From: Pacificibacter marinus
GTDB taxonomy: Bacteria > Pseudomonadota > Alphaproteobacteria > Rhodobacterales > Rhodobacteraceae
Direction: 5' to 3'
DNA length: 58,873 nt
Assembly (NCBI RefSeq): GCF_018860505.1
Contig: NZ_JAHKPU010000006.1
Span: 2,501 to 61,373 of the forward strand
Shown: in pieces, positions 47,912-57,512 of the stretch
Layout: each line of letters opens with the position of its first letter
Position numbering within the stretch: position 1 is the first letter of the stretch
The notes under the pieces: generated by a model
The model's database searches: none
Told to the model about the DNA's origin: nothing
Seen by the model: only the letters and a program-made list of their open reading frames with translations
Made by a program: the position numbers and the translations under genes

Positions 47912-49159
47912 TTAGGCGTTCCAGGCTTGGTCTTTGCCACCCAGTCCACCGATTTGAACGCGTGTCGGCAGGCCGATGCGGTCCATGATGGTGAAAAACG
48001 GTTTGGGATCAAGTTCTTCCACGTTGCGCATGGTTTTTGTGTCCCATGCGCCGTTTGCGACCAATAGCGCTGCGGCAACAGGTGGCACGCCTGCGGTATA
48101 GGAAATCCCTTGCGACCCAACCTCGTTATAGGCGTCTTTGTGGTCGGCCACGTTGTAGACAAATACCTCGACAGGTTCGCCATCTTTGGTGCCTTTGACC
48201 AGATCGCCAATACATGTTTTGCCCGTGTAATTTGGCGCTAATGACGATGGATCGGGCAGCACAGCTTTGACCAGTTTAAGTGGTACTACTTCTTGCCCTT
48301 CGGCGGTCACAACGGGTTGCTCGGACAAAAGGCCAAGGTTCTTCAAGACGGTGAAGACGTTGATATAATGGTCGCCGAAGCCCATCCAAAAGCGCACATC
48401 GGCTTGCGGGTAGTTGGCTGACAGCGAATGTACCTCGTCATGACCAGACATATAGGCCTGCGATGGCCCAACAACAGGCATGTCCCAGACTTTGCCCACT
48501 TCGAACATCTCGTTGCTTTGCCATGCGCCTTGTTGCCACGAATAGACCGTTCCGGTGAATTCGCGGAAATTGATTTCTGGATCAAAGTTGGTCGAGAAAT
48601 ATTTGCCATGATCGCCCGCGTTGATGTCAACGATGTCGATAGATGTGACCTCGTCCATGAATTCATCAATCGCAAACCGCGCGAAGGCATTCACAACGCC
48701 TGGGTCAAAGCCCGCGCCCAAGATGGCGGTGATGCCTTTCTCGGCGCATAAATCGCGTTTTTTCCACTCATAATTTGCGTACCACGGCGGCGTTTCGCAA
48801 ATTTTTGCAGGGTCTTCATGGATCGCTGTGTCGATGTAGGCGGCACCTGTTTCGATACAGGCGTCAAGCACTGTCATGTTGACGAAAGCAGACCCAACGT
48901 TGATCACGATCTCGGCGTCAATTTTGCGGATCAGCGCTGCAACTGCACTTGTGTCCATCGCGTCGACTTGATGCGCCGCAAGAACGCCCTCTTGTTTCAT
49001 CGCGTTTTTGTCTGCGACAGTCTCAAGCAAGCTTTCGCATTTGGAAAGCGTGCGGCTGGCGATATGGATTTCGCCAAACACATCGTTGTTTTGCGCACAT
49101 TTGTGCAAGACGACCTGAGCGACGCCGCCAGCGCCGATGATGAGTACGTTCTTAGTCAA
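47912..49159 (-). CDS. Carboxy(nor)spermidine dehydrogenase (CASDH)
   Basis: A 415-aa member of the saccharopine dehydrogenase-like family. The Rossmann start is VLIIGAGGVAQVVLHKC; HIASRTLSKCESLLE, DTAIHEDPAKICETPPWYAN, AILGAGFDPGVVNAF and DINAGDHGKYFSTNF are characteristic. It condenses aspartate semialdehyde with putrescine (or diaminopropane) to carboxyspermidine. The gene for its decarboxylase partner NspC is immediately upstream on the same strand, 48 bases away, which supports this over a lysine-pathway role. Confidence 0.92.
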   Translation of the reverse strand: MTKNVLIIGAGGVAQVVLHKCAQNNDVFGEIHIASRTLSKCESLLETVADKNAMKQEGVLAAHQVDAMDTSAVAALIRKIDAEIVINVGSAFVNMTVLDACIETGAAYIDTAIHEDPAKICETPPWYANYEWKKRDLCAEKGITAILGAGFDPGVVNAFARFAIDEFMDEVTSIDIVDINAGDHGKYFSTNFDPEINFREFTGTVYSWQQGAWQSNEMFEVGKVWDMPVVGPSQAYMSGHDEVHSLSANYPQADVRFWMGFGDHYINVFTVLKNLGLLSEQPVVTAEGQEVVPLKLVKAVLPDPSSLAPNYTGKTCIGDLVKGTKDGEPVEVFVYNVADHKDAYNEVGSQGISYTAGVPPVAAALLVANGAWDTKTMRNVEELDPKPFFTIMDRIGLPTRVQIGGLGGKDQAWNA

Positions 49160-49207
49160 TTCAAAAGACCCCCTTTGGTGGGTTGGGTGTGTGAGCAGCC
49201 TACGGGT

Positions 49208-50317
49208 TTACCCCAGCGCCGCAACGAAATCAGAATAGTCAAAATCGCGCACAAGATTGACCGACCCGTCCAATTCGCGCACGGCGATGGCAGGCATTTT
49301 AACACCGTTAAACCAGTTCTTCTTAACCATTGTGTAACCGCCTGCGTCCTGAATGGACAGGCGGTCGCCGGTTTGAAGTGGTTTTTCGAATTTATATTCG
49401 CCAAATATATCACCCGCCAAGCAAGATTTGCCGCAAACCATCCAGTCATGCGCGCCGATGTTGGGGCTGATTTTAGCATTTTCACGATAGATCAAGAGGT
49501 CCAACATATGCGCCTCGATGGAGCTGTCGACGATGGCAAGGTTCTTGCCGTTGTGTAGGGTGTCCAGCACAGAGACTTCTAAGGTGGTCGATCCCGTGAT
49601 CGCCGCCTCGCCAGGTTCAAGATAGACCTGCACTTCGTTTTCGCCAGCAAAGCGTTTCAGGCGTTCGGCAAAGCGCGCAAGCGGATAATCATCGCCGGTG
49701 AAATGAATGCCGCCACCAAGCGAGATCCATTTCATTTGCTTGATCAGCGCACCAAAGCGGTCCTCGATATGGCAGAGCATGTCGTCAAAGCGGTCAAAAT
49801 CGTCGTTTTCGCAATTGTTGTGAAACATAAAGCCCGAGATTAAATCCGCGACAGGGGCGATGCCCGCCGCCGTGTGTTCGCCAAGACGCGAGAAAGGCCG
49901 CGCCGGATCAGCCAGATCAAAGTCGGAGGTCGACACACCGGGATTGACGCGTAACCCGCGAGTGTGGTCGCGTGATTGGGGTTCAAATCGCATGAGTTGT
50001 GCTGCTGTGTTGAAAATCACTTTGTCAGAGACGTGCAAGACCTCGTCGATTTCGTGATCCGCCCAAGCGACAGAATAGGCGTGGGTTTCTTTGCCTTTGT
50101 AAGGTCCGAACTTTTCGCGGCCCAACTTGACCTCGTATAAAGACGACGAGGTGGTGCCATCCATGTAATCGGACATGAAATCAAACACGGGCCAGCTGGC
50201 AAAACATTTCAGCGCCAACAAGGCCTTGGCACCAGACATTTCACGCAGATGCGCGATCTTTTCCATGTTTGGCAAAAGACGGGCTTTGTCGATGAGGTAG
50301 TATGGCGTCTGGATCAT
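49208..50317 (-). CDS. nspC: Carboxynorspermidine decarboxylase NspC
   Basis: About 369 aa, PLP enzyme of the alanine-racemase fold. The start is MIQTPYYLIDKARLLPN; the PLP Lys is in AKALLALKCFASWPVF. SSSLYEVKLGREKFG, HNNCENDDFDRFD, ISLGGGIHFTGDDYPL, YLEPGEAAITGSTTLEV, CGKSCLAGDIFGEY and DAGGYTMVKKNWFNG match NspC. It decarboxylates carboxy(nor)spermidine, completing the S-adenosylmethionine-decarboxylase-independent spermidine route. The frame opens at a TTG (50341); the ATG at 50317 is preferred. Confidence 0.92.
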   Translation of the reverse strand: MIQTPYYLIDKARLLPNMEKIAHLREMSGAKALLALKCFASWPVFDFMSDYMDGTTSSSLYEVKLGREKFGPYKGKETHAYSVAWADHEIDEVLHVSDKVIFNTAAQLMRFEPQSRDHTRGLRVNPGVSTSDFDLADPARPFSRLGEHTAAGIAPVADLISGFMFHNNCENDDFDRFDDMLCHIEDRFGALIKQMKWISLGGGIHFTGDDYPLARFAERLKRFAGENEVQVYLEPGEAAITGSTTLEVSVLDTLHNGKNLAIVDSSIEAHMLDLLIYRENAKISPNIGAHDWMVCGKSCLAGDIFGEYKFEKPLQTGDRLSIQDAGGYTMVKKNWFNGVKMPAIAVRELDGSVNLVRDFDYSDFVAALG

Positions 50318-50500
50318 CGGGGGTCTCACGGCTGCACTCAAAAATATATGAAGGGTTCAGGTAGTGGTTTTTGTCCTTTCGGGCAAGAGAAACCCGTTTT
50401 GCCAAGGGTGGATTTCGCTTGTGTTGCGGCGCTCCTGTGCCAAAAACTGTCTCCAGAAAAGACACGTCTATAACTGATTAGAAAATGGCTGGCCCAAGAT

Positions 50501-51406
50501 ATGACTGAAACAAGTTCCAAACGCCCCGATCCTGCTTTGCTTGAGATTTCGCAACGGTTTTCCGCGCCGAACCTTGTGGGCGACGCTAAAGAAGATATGC
50601 CGATGATCCGCAAAGCGGCCCGCAAAGCGCGGGTGGGGCTTGTCGGGCGCTTGGCAGATCAGGTTGAGGTGATGGATCTTGGTGTTTTACGGCGCTTTGT
50701 GCCTAAATCTGCGGATCGCGGGGCGGTGATCATTTTCGCCCATGGCGGAGGCTGGGTGACCTGCGATACAGTCACGCATGGTGGGCTTATGACTGATCTG
50801 GCGGCATTGACCGGCTATGAGGTTTTGGGACCCGAGTATCCGCTTGCACCCGAACACCCTTATCCTGCGGGCTTGGATTATCTGATGCAGCTTATTGACG
50901 ATACGATCAAAACAAAGCCCCATGCCAAGATCGTTCTCGCTGGTGACAGTGCGGGGGCCAATCTGGCGTTGGGGGCGGCTTTGCGTCTGCGCGACGCGGG
51001 GCGGGGGCATGTGATTTCGGCTCTGCTGTTGTGGTATGGCTGTTATCGACGCCTGTTTGACACAACGTCGCACAAGGCTTTTGGCGCAGGCGATCATGGG
51101 CTGACGACCGAGGCCATGGTGCGCATGTGGGATTGGTATCTCGCGGATCACAGCGATCCGAAATATGGCGATTTGTCCAAAGCTGATATGCACGATCTGC
51201 CGCCTGCTTATCTGTGCGAAGCTGAATTGGACTGCTTGGCGTCAGACACCAAATGGTTGGCAGGTGAATTGGCGCAAGTTGGCGTGACGTTCACATATAC
51301 ACAGGTCAAAAATATGCCACATGGCTTTGCGCATTTCGGTCAGTTTTATCACCCGTCTTTCAATGCTTTGGAACAGGCGGCACTTTTCTTAAAAAGCCAG
51401 CTATAG
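50501..51406 (+). CDS. Acetyl-hydrolase, hormone-sensitive-lipase family
   Basis: A 301-aa alpha/beta hydrolase. The oxyanion motif IIFAHGGGWVTCD and the nucleophile elbow VLAGDSAGANLALGAAL mark the HSL (family IV) esterases. Later LCEAELDCLASDTKWLA holds the acid and MPHGFAHFGQFY the His. The substrate is unknown, probably a short-chain ester or amide. It is divergent from nspC by about 180 bases and has a terminator at its end. Confidence 0.88.
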   Translation: MTETSSKRPDPALLEISQRFSAPNLVGDAKEDMPMIRKAARKARVGLVGRLADQVEVMDLGVLRRFVPKSADRGAVIIFAHGGGWVTCDTVTHGGLMTDLAALTGYEVLGPEYPLAPEHPYPAGLDYLMQLIDDTIKTKPHAKIVLAGDSAGANLALGAALRLRDAGRGHVISALLLWYGCYRRLFDTTSHKAFGAGDHGLTTEAMVRMWDWYLADHSDPKYGDLSKADMHDLPPAYLCEAELDCLASDTKWLAGELAQVGVTFTYTQVKNMPHGFAHFGQFYHPSFNALEQAALFLKSQL

Positions 51407-51448
51407 TCAGAGCTGGACGTGTCGCATCAACAAACGCGTGTCGCATCA

Positions 51449-51474
51449 AAAAGGGAGCCGCGTTGGCTCCCTTT
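51449..51474. terminator. Terminator between esterase gene and trpA
   Basis: AAAGGGAGCC and GGCTCCCTTT form a ten-base-pair stem with a six-base loop (GCGTT plus T), between convergent genes. Confidence 0.85.
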
Positions 51475-51513
51475 GCATATTGATTCTGCGTGCGTATTGA
51501 AGCGCAAATCGCG

Positions 51514-52305
51514 TTAGGCGCTGTGCGCGCCATCAGCCAAGGCTTTCACGAAAGCTGCAACCTCTTCGACAGATTTACCTTGGGCGATCTGGTTCACAAT
51601 CGCAGAACCCACAACCGTGCCATCTGCAATTGATGCGATTTCGCGGGCTTTCTGAGGCGTGTTCACACCAAAGCCAACGATCACGGGCAGATCCGTGTGT
51701 GATTTGATCCGCGCCACTTCAGGGCCAACACTGTCGCCTGACGCTTCAGCCGCGCCGGTCACGCCGTTCACCGACACATAGTACACAAAGCCAGAGGTAT
51801 TGGTCAAAACCTTGGGCAACCGCTGCGCGTCTGTGGTGGGTGTCGCGAGGCGAATGAAGTTCAGACCTGCGGCTTGCGCTGGGATACATAGCTCGTCGTC
51901 TTCCTCAGGGGGCAAATCGACAATGATCAAGCCGTCAACGCCCGCCGCTTTCGCGTCCGCCAGAAATGTGTCCACGCCGCGTGAATAGATCGGGTTGTAA
52001 TAGCCCATCATCACGATCGGAGTGGTGTCGTCGACTGCGCGAAAGGCTGCGGCCATATCAAGTGTCTTTTGCAAGGTCATGCCCGCCTCAAGCGCACGTT
52101 GGCCAGCAAGCTGAATGGTGGGGCCATCTGCCATCGGATCGGTGAAGGGGATGCCCAACTCGATAATATCGACGCCAGCGGCAGGCAGCGCTTTGATGAT
52201 GTCGAGCGCTTTTTCCTCGTCAGGATCACCCGCCATAACATAGGCCACGAAGGCTTTTTTCCCTGCGGCTTTCAGCGCGGCAAATTTATCGTCGATCCGT
52301 GTCAT
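51514..52305 (-). CDS. trpA: Tryptophan synthase alpha chain TrpA
   Basis: A 263-aa TIM barrel that releases indole from indole-3-glycerol phosphate. [38 protein letters not shown] (catalytic Glu), [30 protein letters not shown] (catalytic Asp), [14 protein letters not shown] and [15 protein letters not shown] are present. The ATG at 52305 follows CGGAGCCTGAT. The open frame continues upstream to 52908, but that part is the antisense of ychF and is not coding. TrpA is separated from trpB, unlike the usual trpBA pair. Confidence 0.96.
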   Translation of the reverse strand: MTRIDDKFAALKAAGKKAFVAYVMAGDPDEEKALDIIKALPAAGVDIIELGIPFTDPMADGPTIQLAGQRALEAGMTLQKTLDMAAAFRAVDDTTPIVMMGYYNPIYSRGVDTFLADAKAAGVDGLIIVDLPPEEDDELCIPAQAAGLNFIRLATPTTDAQRLPKVLTNTSGFVYYVSVNGVTGAAEASGDSVGPEVARIKSHTDLPVIVGFGVNTPQKAREIASIADGTVVGSAIVNQIAQGKSVEEVAAFVKALADGAHSA

Positions 52306-52444
52306 ATCAGGCTCCGTTCTGCGTTTGCGCTCAGGTTTCGCCGATCTTTGGCCCAAGTGCAATGGGCAAGCGTGCCTGTTGGTCTTGCGCGATTGCAAAT
52401 TGGCGCATAGATACGCGTGGAATCGACACGGAAAAGGACGCGAC

Positions 52445-53542
52445 ATGGGTTTCAAGATGGGTATCGTTGGACTGCCAAACGTGGGCAAGTCGACGCTTTT
52501 TAACGCTTTGACGAAAACCGCAGCCGCGCAGGCCGCGAACTTTCCGTTTTGTACCATCGAGCCCAATGTGGGCGAGGTGGCCGTGCCAGACGGGCGCCTT
52601 GACGCTTTGGCCGAAATCGCAGGTTCGAAAACCATCATTCCAACGCGTATGACATTTGTTGACATCGCAGGGTTGGTCAAAGGGGCGTCCAAAGGCGAGG
52701 GCCTTGGTAACCAGTTCTTGGCCAACATCCGCGAATGTGACGCGATTGCCCATGTGGTGCGCTGTTTTGAAGACGGCGATGTGACCCATGTTGAGGGCCG
52801 CGTTGATCCTGTTGACGATGCCTCCGTGATTGAGACCGAATTGATGCTGGCCGATCTTGAGAGCATCATCAAACGTCGTTCTGGTCTCGTGCGTAAAATC
52901 AAGGGCAACGATAAAGACGCTATCCAGCAAGACCGTCTTTTGGCTGCTGCTCAAGACGCGATTGAAAACGACAAGCCTGCACGGACTGTCCAAGTGGATG
53001 AAGACGACGCCAAAGCGTGGCGCTTGCTGCAGCTGTTGTCGCAAAAGCCGATCTTGTATGTGTGCAACGTCGAAGAAGAAAATGCCTCAAAAGGCAACGC
53101 GCATTCTGCGGCTGTGGCTGAAATGGCCGCTGCACAAGGTGCGGGCGCCGTGGTGATTTCCGCCAAGATCGAAGAAGAGATTTCCCAGCTTGATGCTGAG
53201 GAAGCCGAGATGTTCTTGGGCGAGATGGGCTTGGAAGAGGCGGGTCTCGACCGTTTGATCCGCGAAGGCTATCAGTTGTTGAAACTGGAAACCTATTTCA
53301 CAGTTGGTCCAAAAGAAGCCCGCGCTTGGACGATCCCTGCAGGCACAGGCGCACCTGCGGCTGCAGGTGTGATCCACGGCGATTTTGAACGCGGCTTTAT
53401 CCGCGCGGAAACCATTGCTTATGATGATTACATCGAATGCAAAGGTGAAACAAAAGCCAAAGAAACCGGTAAAATGCGTGCTGAGGGCAAAGGCTACATC
53501 GTCAAAGACGGCGATGTGATGCACTTCTTGTTCAACACGTAA
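52445..53542 (+). CDS. ychF: Ribosome-associated ATPase/GTPase YchF (EngD)
   Basis: A 365-aa Obg-related P-loop protein. G1 is [19 protein letters not shown]3-like [19 protein letters not shown], and the YchF-specific [10 protein letters not shown] segment is present ([14 protein letters not shown]). The coiled-coil middle and the C-terminal TGS domain ([34 protein letters not shown]) follow. It preferentially hydrolyses ATP and is linked to oxidative-stress control. The ATG at 52445 follows AAAAGGACGC; the frame upstream of it is non-coding. It is divergent from trpA by about 140 bases. Confidence 0.96.
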   Translation: MGFKMGIVGLPNVGKSTLFNALTKTAAAQAANFPFCTIEPNVGEVAVPDGRLDALAEIAGSKTIIPTRMTFVDIAGLVKGASKGEGLGNQFLANIRECDAIAHVVRCFEDGDVTHVEGRVDPVDDASVIETELMLADLESIIKRRSGLVRKIKGNDKDAIQQDRLLAAAQDAIENDKPARTVQVDEDDAKAWRLLQLLSQKPILYVCNVEEENASKGNAHSAAVAEMAAAQGAGAVVISAKIEEEISQLDAEEAEMFLGEMGLEEAGLDRLIREGYQLLKLETYFTVGPKEARAWTIPAGTGAPAAAGVIHGDFERGFIRAETIAYDDYIECKGETKAKETGKMRAEGKGYIVKDGDVMHFLFNT

Positions 53543-53563
53543 GCCTATTGATCATTTTATACC

Positions 53564-53592
53564 AAAAGGCCGCCTGATGAGGGCGGCCTTTT
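53564..53592. terminator. Terminator between ychF and aldehyde dehydrogenase
   Basis: AAAAGGCCGCC and GGCGGCCTTTT form an 11-bp stem around a seven-base loop, between convergent genes. Confidence 0.9.
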
Positions 53593-53626
53593 GAGTTGGT
53601 TCGAAGGGTGATGGGCCGCTATCCAA

Positions 53627-55045
53627 CTACATCAACTTACGCGCCAGTTTCATCAATCGTTTTTTCACGCCTGTCATCGGCGGCTCTGTCAGGCTCATAG
53701 CGTTCCATTTGGCTTGGTGTAGAACGGGTTTCATATGGCTGAAGGTCTCGAACCCTGCCTTGCCGTGATAGGCGCCATATCCTGATGCACCAACGCCGCC
53801 AAAGGGCAGGCTGTCTACGGCCACATGAATCACTGTGTCATTGATCGTTACTCCGCCAGAGGTCGAGCGCTCAAGCCATAGGTCTTGGTCTTCTTTGTCT
53901 TGCGCAAAGACATAAAGCGCCAGCGGGTGATCGCGCGTCTTCACGAAGCTCAACGCCTGCTCTACAGTGTCATAAGGAATAATGGGTAGGATCGGCCCGA
54001 ATATTTCTTGCGTCATCATGGCGCAATCCAATGGCGGATCGATCACCAAGGCTGGTGCGCATTTGCGCTGACCGTCAGGGATGGCCTCTTCTGAAAGTTG
54101 AATGACTTTGACATCGCGTGCCTCAACTTCGGTCAACAGATCATCCATCCGCGCCAAATGCCGTTCGGAGATCACGCCACAATAGTCTGTGCTGGCGGCA
54201 CCTTTGGGATAGAACGTGTGCAGATAGCTTTCTGCCAATGTAACAAATGCATCCATTTGATCGCGCGGCACTAAAGCGTAATCGGGGGCCACGCACACTT
54301 GCCCTGCATTGACTGTTGTGCCCCAGATAATCCGCCGTGCCGCCTGATCCAGATCGGCAGACGGCATGACAACGGCGGGGGATTTGCCGCCAAGTTCCAA
54401 TGTCACCGGCGTTAGATTTTGCGCCGCAGCTTGCGCCACTTTGCGGCCAACGGCGGTAGAGCCGGTGAACAGCAAATGATCAAAGGGCAGGGCAGAGAAC
54501 GCAGCGGCGACATCTGCGCCGCCTAAGATCACTTGAACAACTTCGGCACTGAAATACTGTGCAAGCCCTTCGGCCAAGACCTTCGATGTCTGCGGGCTCA
54601 GCTCTGAGGGTTTGATCATCACGCGGTTGCCCGCCGCAAGCGCTGCGGCAAGGGGAGCGATGGCTAAGTAAACCGGAAAATTCCAAGGGGCCATGATGCC
54701 GACCACGCCGCGCGGTTGTGCCTGAGTATATGCGCGCGCAGGCCAAAAGGTCATAGGTGGCAGCACATAGTGCTTTCGCATCCACCATTTCAGATGACGT
54801 CGCTGGTATCGGACTTGGCTTATGGATGTACCCAGATCGAGCGATAGACATTCCTCGCGGCTGCGATGGGTGAAATCAGCTTGCATTGACGCGATCAGCT
54901 GAGGTTCGAAATCTATGAGAAACGCTTCCAAGCTATCCAGCCATGCCCGCCGCGTTTCAAAGTCAGCGGTGCGCGCCGTCCTGTGCGCTGTCCTTAGGGT
55001 ATTAAACTGCGCGGGCAGTTGAGAGAGGGCGGGATCAGTCTTCAT
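53627..55045 (-). CDS. Aldehyde dehydrogenase, coniferyl-aldehyde type
   Basis: About 472 aa. PRGVVGIMAPWNFPVYLAIA is the NAD-binding start, MIKPSELSPQTSKVL and FTGSTAVGRKVAQAAAQNL follow, the general base Glu is in TLELGGKSPAVV and the nucleophile Cys in NAGQVCVAPDY. The C-terminal extension (SHMKPVLHQAKWNAMSLTEP, then MKLARKLM) and substitutions match the short coniferyl aldehyde dehydrogenase (CalB-like) branch; broad aldehyde substrates are likely. The ATG at 55045 is chosen by family N-terminus; an ATG at 55087 is also open and neither has a strong ribosome site. Confidence 0.85.
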   Translation of the reverse strand: MKTDPALSQLPAQFNTLRTAHRTARTADFETRRAWLDSLEAFLIDFEPQLIASMQADFTHRSREECLSLDLGTSISQVRYQRRHLKWWMRKHYVLPPMTFWPARAYTQAQPRGVVGIMAPWNFPVYLAIAPLAAALAAGNRVMIKPSELSPQTSKVLAEGLAQYFSAEVVQVILGGADVAAAFSALPFDHLLFTGSTAVGRKVAQAAAQNLTPVTLELGGKSPAVVMPSADLDQAARRIIWGTTVNAGQVCVAPDYALVPRDQMDAFVTLAESYLHTFYPKGAASTDYCGVISERHLARMDDLLTEVEARDVKVIQLSEEAIPDGQRKCAPALVIDPPLDCAMMTQEIFGPILPIIPYDTVEQALSFVKTRDHPLALYVFAQDKEDQDLWLERSTSGGVTINDTVIHVAVDSLPFGGVGASGYGAYHGKAGFETFSHMKPVLHQAKWNAMSLTEPPMTGVKKRLMKLARKLM

Positions 55046-55087
55046 CTTATAGCACTTTATTCTGGGCGCAGCCTGCGCATTTGTCAT

Positions 55088-55511
55088 GATCTTACCGAAT
55101 ATGGGCTGACTGATCTATGGGGGCAGTGATCTGTTGCGGCTTTTGTTAAAAAAGAAAAGAATGAGCAATCATCCGCACCTATCCGGTCAAGGCGGGAATT
55201 CCAGAGTTGTAGCTATGCGAAGGCGCGATATAAGTTCGAAACGAATCGCGACTAACTTTGGTTAATGTAAGGATAAAGTTCAAATGTTGCCTAATAATTG
55301 AACAAGTCGCCTTATAGTTGTTAGGTGTGAAATATGTCTTTTGTTCGTTTTCAGTGCCTTAACGTAAAGTACAAAAAAGTTTCGCAAAAAAAGACACTAG
55401 AAGAGTTAATAATTTGGTAACAGGTGGGTGAACTCAACATATGAATGTGGTAATTAAAATTATCGTTCAGCACTTGATGTAAGAACTTTCGATAGGACTT
55501 GGAGCAATTCG
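55088..55511. other. AT-rich intergenic region before exopolysaccharide genes
   Basis: About 420 bases with several A/T runs from 55240 on, richer in A+T than the flanks. TTAATAATTTGGTAA (55409-55423) is one base away from the CtrA half-site pair TTAA-N7-TTAA, and other TTAA half-sites occur nearby. It probably carries the promoter and regulatory sites of the sugar-transferase gene. No gene or terminator was recognised. Confidence 0.5.
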
Positions 55512-56210
55512 ATGGCACATATCTCGACTAACATTTCTGGCGAGCGCGACACGTTTAAGGGCGCAGATCGTTTGGAAACACAAAGCACTTTGATCACTAT
55601 CACCTCCATGTTCTCTAAACGCGTGTTTGATATTGCTTTCACGCTTCTCGTTGCTCCATTCGTTATAGTCTTGCTGTGCATTGTTGCGCCGTTCATTAAG
55701 TCGGATGGCGGGTCACTCTTTTTTGGTCACAAACGTGTTGGCAAGGATGGACGTCAGTTCAAGTGCTGGAAAATTCGCACTATGGTGGCTGATGCAGATG
55801 TAAAGCTGCTCGAATATTTGGAAAATAACCCTGCTGAAAAAGCGACTTGGCTTACAGACTTCAAACTGGAAAACGACCCTAGAATTACACGTCTTGGTGC
55901 ACTGCTGCGCAAAACATCGATCGATGAGTTGCCTCAGTTTTTCAATGTATTTAAAGGTGAGATGTCAATTGTTGGCCCGCGTCCGGTCACAATGGAAGAA
56001 ATTAGCTCTCAGTATCAAGAAGCTGCAGATGCTGTATTGTCTGTGCGTCCAGGCGTGACAGGCCCTTGGCAAGTCTCTGGGCGTAATTCGATTACATATG
56101 CCGAACGCATTCAGATTGATTTGCAGTATGTTTCGCGTGTTTCGTTTTGGAACGACATTTCGATCATCTTTCAAACCGTTAAAGTTATGGTGCTTCGGAC
56201 TGGTCAATAG
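55512..56210 (+). CDS. Undecaprenyl-phosphate sugar transferase (ExoY-like)
   Basis: A 232-aa bacterial sugar transferase that moves a sugar phosphate from UDP-sugar to undecaprenyl phosphate, the first step of exopolysaccharide repeat-unit assembly. A membrane anchor (about 38-62) follows FSKRVFDIAFTLL. The catalytic region has GHKRVGKDGRQFKCWKIRTM, DPRITRLGALLRKTSIDELP, MSIVGPRPVT and the C-terminal VRPGVTGPWQVSGRN. The gene is noticeably more AT-rich than the two that follow. GGAGCAATTCG precedes the ATG. Confidence 0.92.
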   Translation: MAHISTNISGERDTFKGADRLETQSTLITITSMFSKRVFDIAFTLLVAPFVIVLLCIVAPFIKSDGGSLFFGHKRVGKDGRQFKCWKIRTMVADADVKLLEYLENNPAEKATWLTDFKLENDPRITRLGALLRKTSIDELPQFFNVFKGEMSIVGPRPVTMEEISSQYQEAADAVLSVRPGVTGPWQVSGRNSITYAERIQIDLQYVSRVSFWNDISIIFQTVKVMVLRTGQ

Positions 56211-56329
56211 GATGATTTGCGTAATGAGGGATTCTGAGGTTTAGAGCTTGGCGGATCAGGCTGGCCGTAGCTTACTTGGTGCAGCTCAGAAGTTTTGGAA
56301 GATATGCGCTAAGTTAAAATGGATAACCT

Positions 56330-57496
56330 ATGAAAATCGCTGTTGCAGGAATTGGCTATGTTGGCCTATCGAATGCCGTGCTTTTGGCGCAGCACAATGA
56401 TGTTGTGGCCGTGGACATTTCACCTGAGCGTGTTGAGATGCTCAATGCGCGCAAAAGCCCGATTGTGGATGCCGAGCTTGAACAGTTTTTGGCCGAAAAG
56501 GAATTGCGTCTAAGCGCGACTTTGGACGGGGCTGCGGCGTATAAAAACGCGGATTTCGTGATTGTCGCGGCGCCGACGAACTATGATGCCGACACCAATT
56601 ACTTTGACACCTCACTGGTCGAGCAAGTTATCCAGTTGGTCATTTCGGTCAATACAACAGCTACGATCGTGGTTAAATCCACCGTTCCTGTTGGGTTTAT
56701 CAATCGCATCCGCGACGAATACGACACCACCCAAGTGATCTTTAGCCCCGAATTTTTGCGCGAGGGTCGAGCGCTTTACGACAACCTTTATCCTAGCCGG
56801 ATCATCGTCGGCGAGCGTTCAGATCGCGCTAAAGTCTTTGCGGATTTACTGCTGCAAGGGGCGGTCAAAAAAGACGTGGACGTGTTGTTTACCGATCCCG
56901 ATGAGGCCGAGGCGATCAAGCTGTTCGCCAACACCTATTTGGCTATGCGTGTGGCGTTTTTCAACGAACTCGACAGCTACGCCATGGCCGGCGGCATGGA
57001 CAGCAAGCAGATCATCGAGGGCATCGGTTTAGACCCGCGGATCGGCGCGCATTACAACAATCCAAGCTTTGGTTACGGCGGCTATTGCCTGCCCAAAGAC
57101 ACCAAGCAATTGCTGGCGAACTACTCTGAAGTGCCGCAAAACTTGATCCGCGCCATCGTCGACGCCAACCGCACCCGCAAAGATTTTCTGTCCGATCAAA
57201 TCATCGCCCGCAAACCGAAAATCGTGGGCGTCTACAGGCTGGTGATGAAAGCGGGGTCCGACAATTTCCGCCAGTCATCGATCCAAGGCATCATGAAACG
57301 TGTCAAAGCCAAGGGCATCGAAGTCATCGTTTACGAACCCGTGATGACGGATCCCGATTTCTTTGGCTCGCGTGTGGTCAACGATCTGGAGGCATTTAAG
57401 GCTGAAGCCGATGTGATCGTCGCCAACCGCGTCACGGATGATATTTCAGACGTCACCGCCAAAATATTCACACGCGACCTCTTTGGCGCGGACTGA
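56330..57496 (+). CDS. ugd: UDP-glucose 6-dehydrogenase
   Basis: A 388-aa enzyme making UDP-glucuronate from UDP-glucose with two NAD+. The NAD motif is [47 protein letters not shown] and [20 protein letters not shown] follow, then the lysine region [20 protein letters not shown] and the catalytic Cys in [15 protein letters not shown]. It is of the compact YwqF/Ugd class. It supplies the precursor for the epimerase gene that follows 16 bases later. Confidence 0.95.
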   Translation: MKIAVAGIGYVGLSNAVLLAQHNDVVAVDISPERVEMLNARKSPIVDAELEQFLAEKELRLSATLDGAAAYKNADFVIVAAPTNYDADTNYFDTSLVEQVIQLVISVNTTATIVVKSTVPVGFINRIRDEYDTTQVIFSPEFLREGRALYDNLYPSRIIVGERSDRAKVFADLLLQGAVKKDVDVLFTDPDEAEAIKLFANTYLAMRVAFFNELDSYAMAGGMDSKQIIEGIGLDPRIGAHYNNPSFGYGGYCLPKDTKQLLANYSEVPQNLIRAIVDANRTRKDFLSDQIIARKPKIVGVYRLVMKAGSDNFRQSSIQGIMKRVKAKGIEVIVYEPVMTDPDFFGSRVVNDLEAFKAEADVIVANRVTDDISDVTAKIFTRDLFGAD

Positions 57497-57512
57497 TCTA
57501 AGGACTTCTCAA

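Noticed and set aside
52306-52908. Upstream continuation of the trpA frame (about 200 codons)
   Set aside because: It is antisense to the N-terminal half of ychF; trpA has a clear ATG with ribosome site at 52305.
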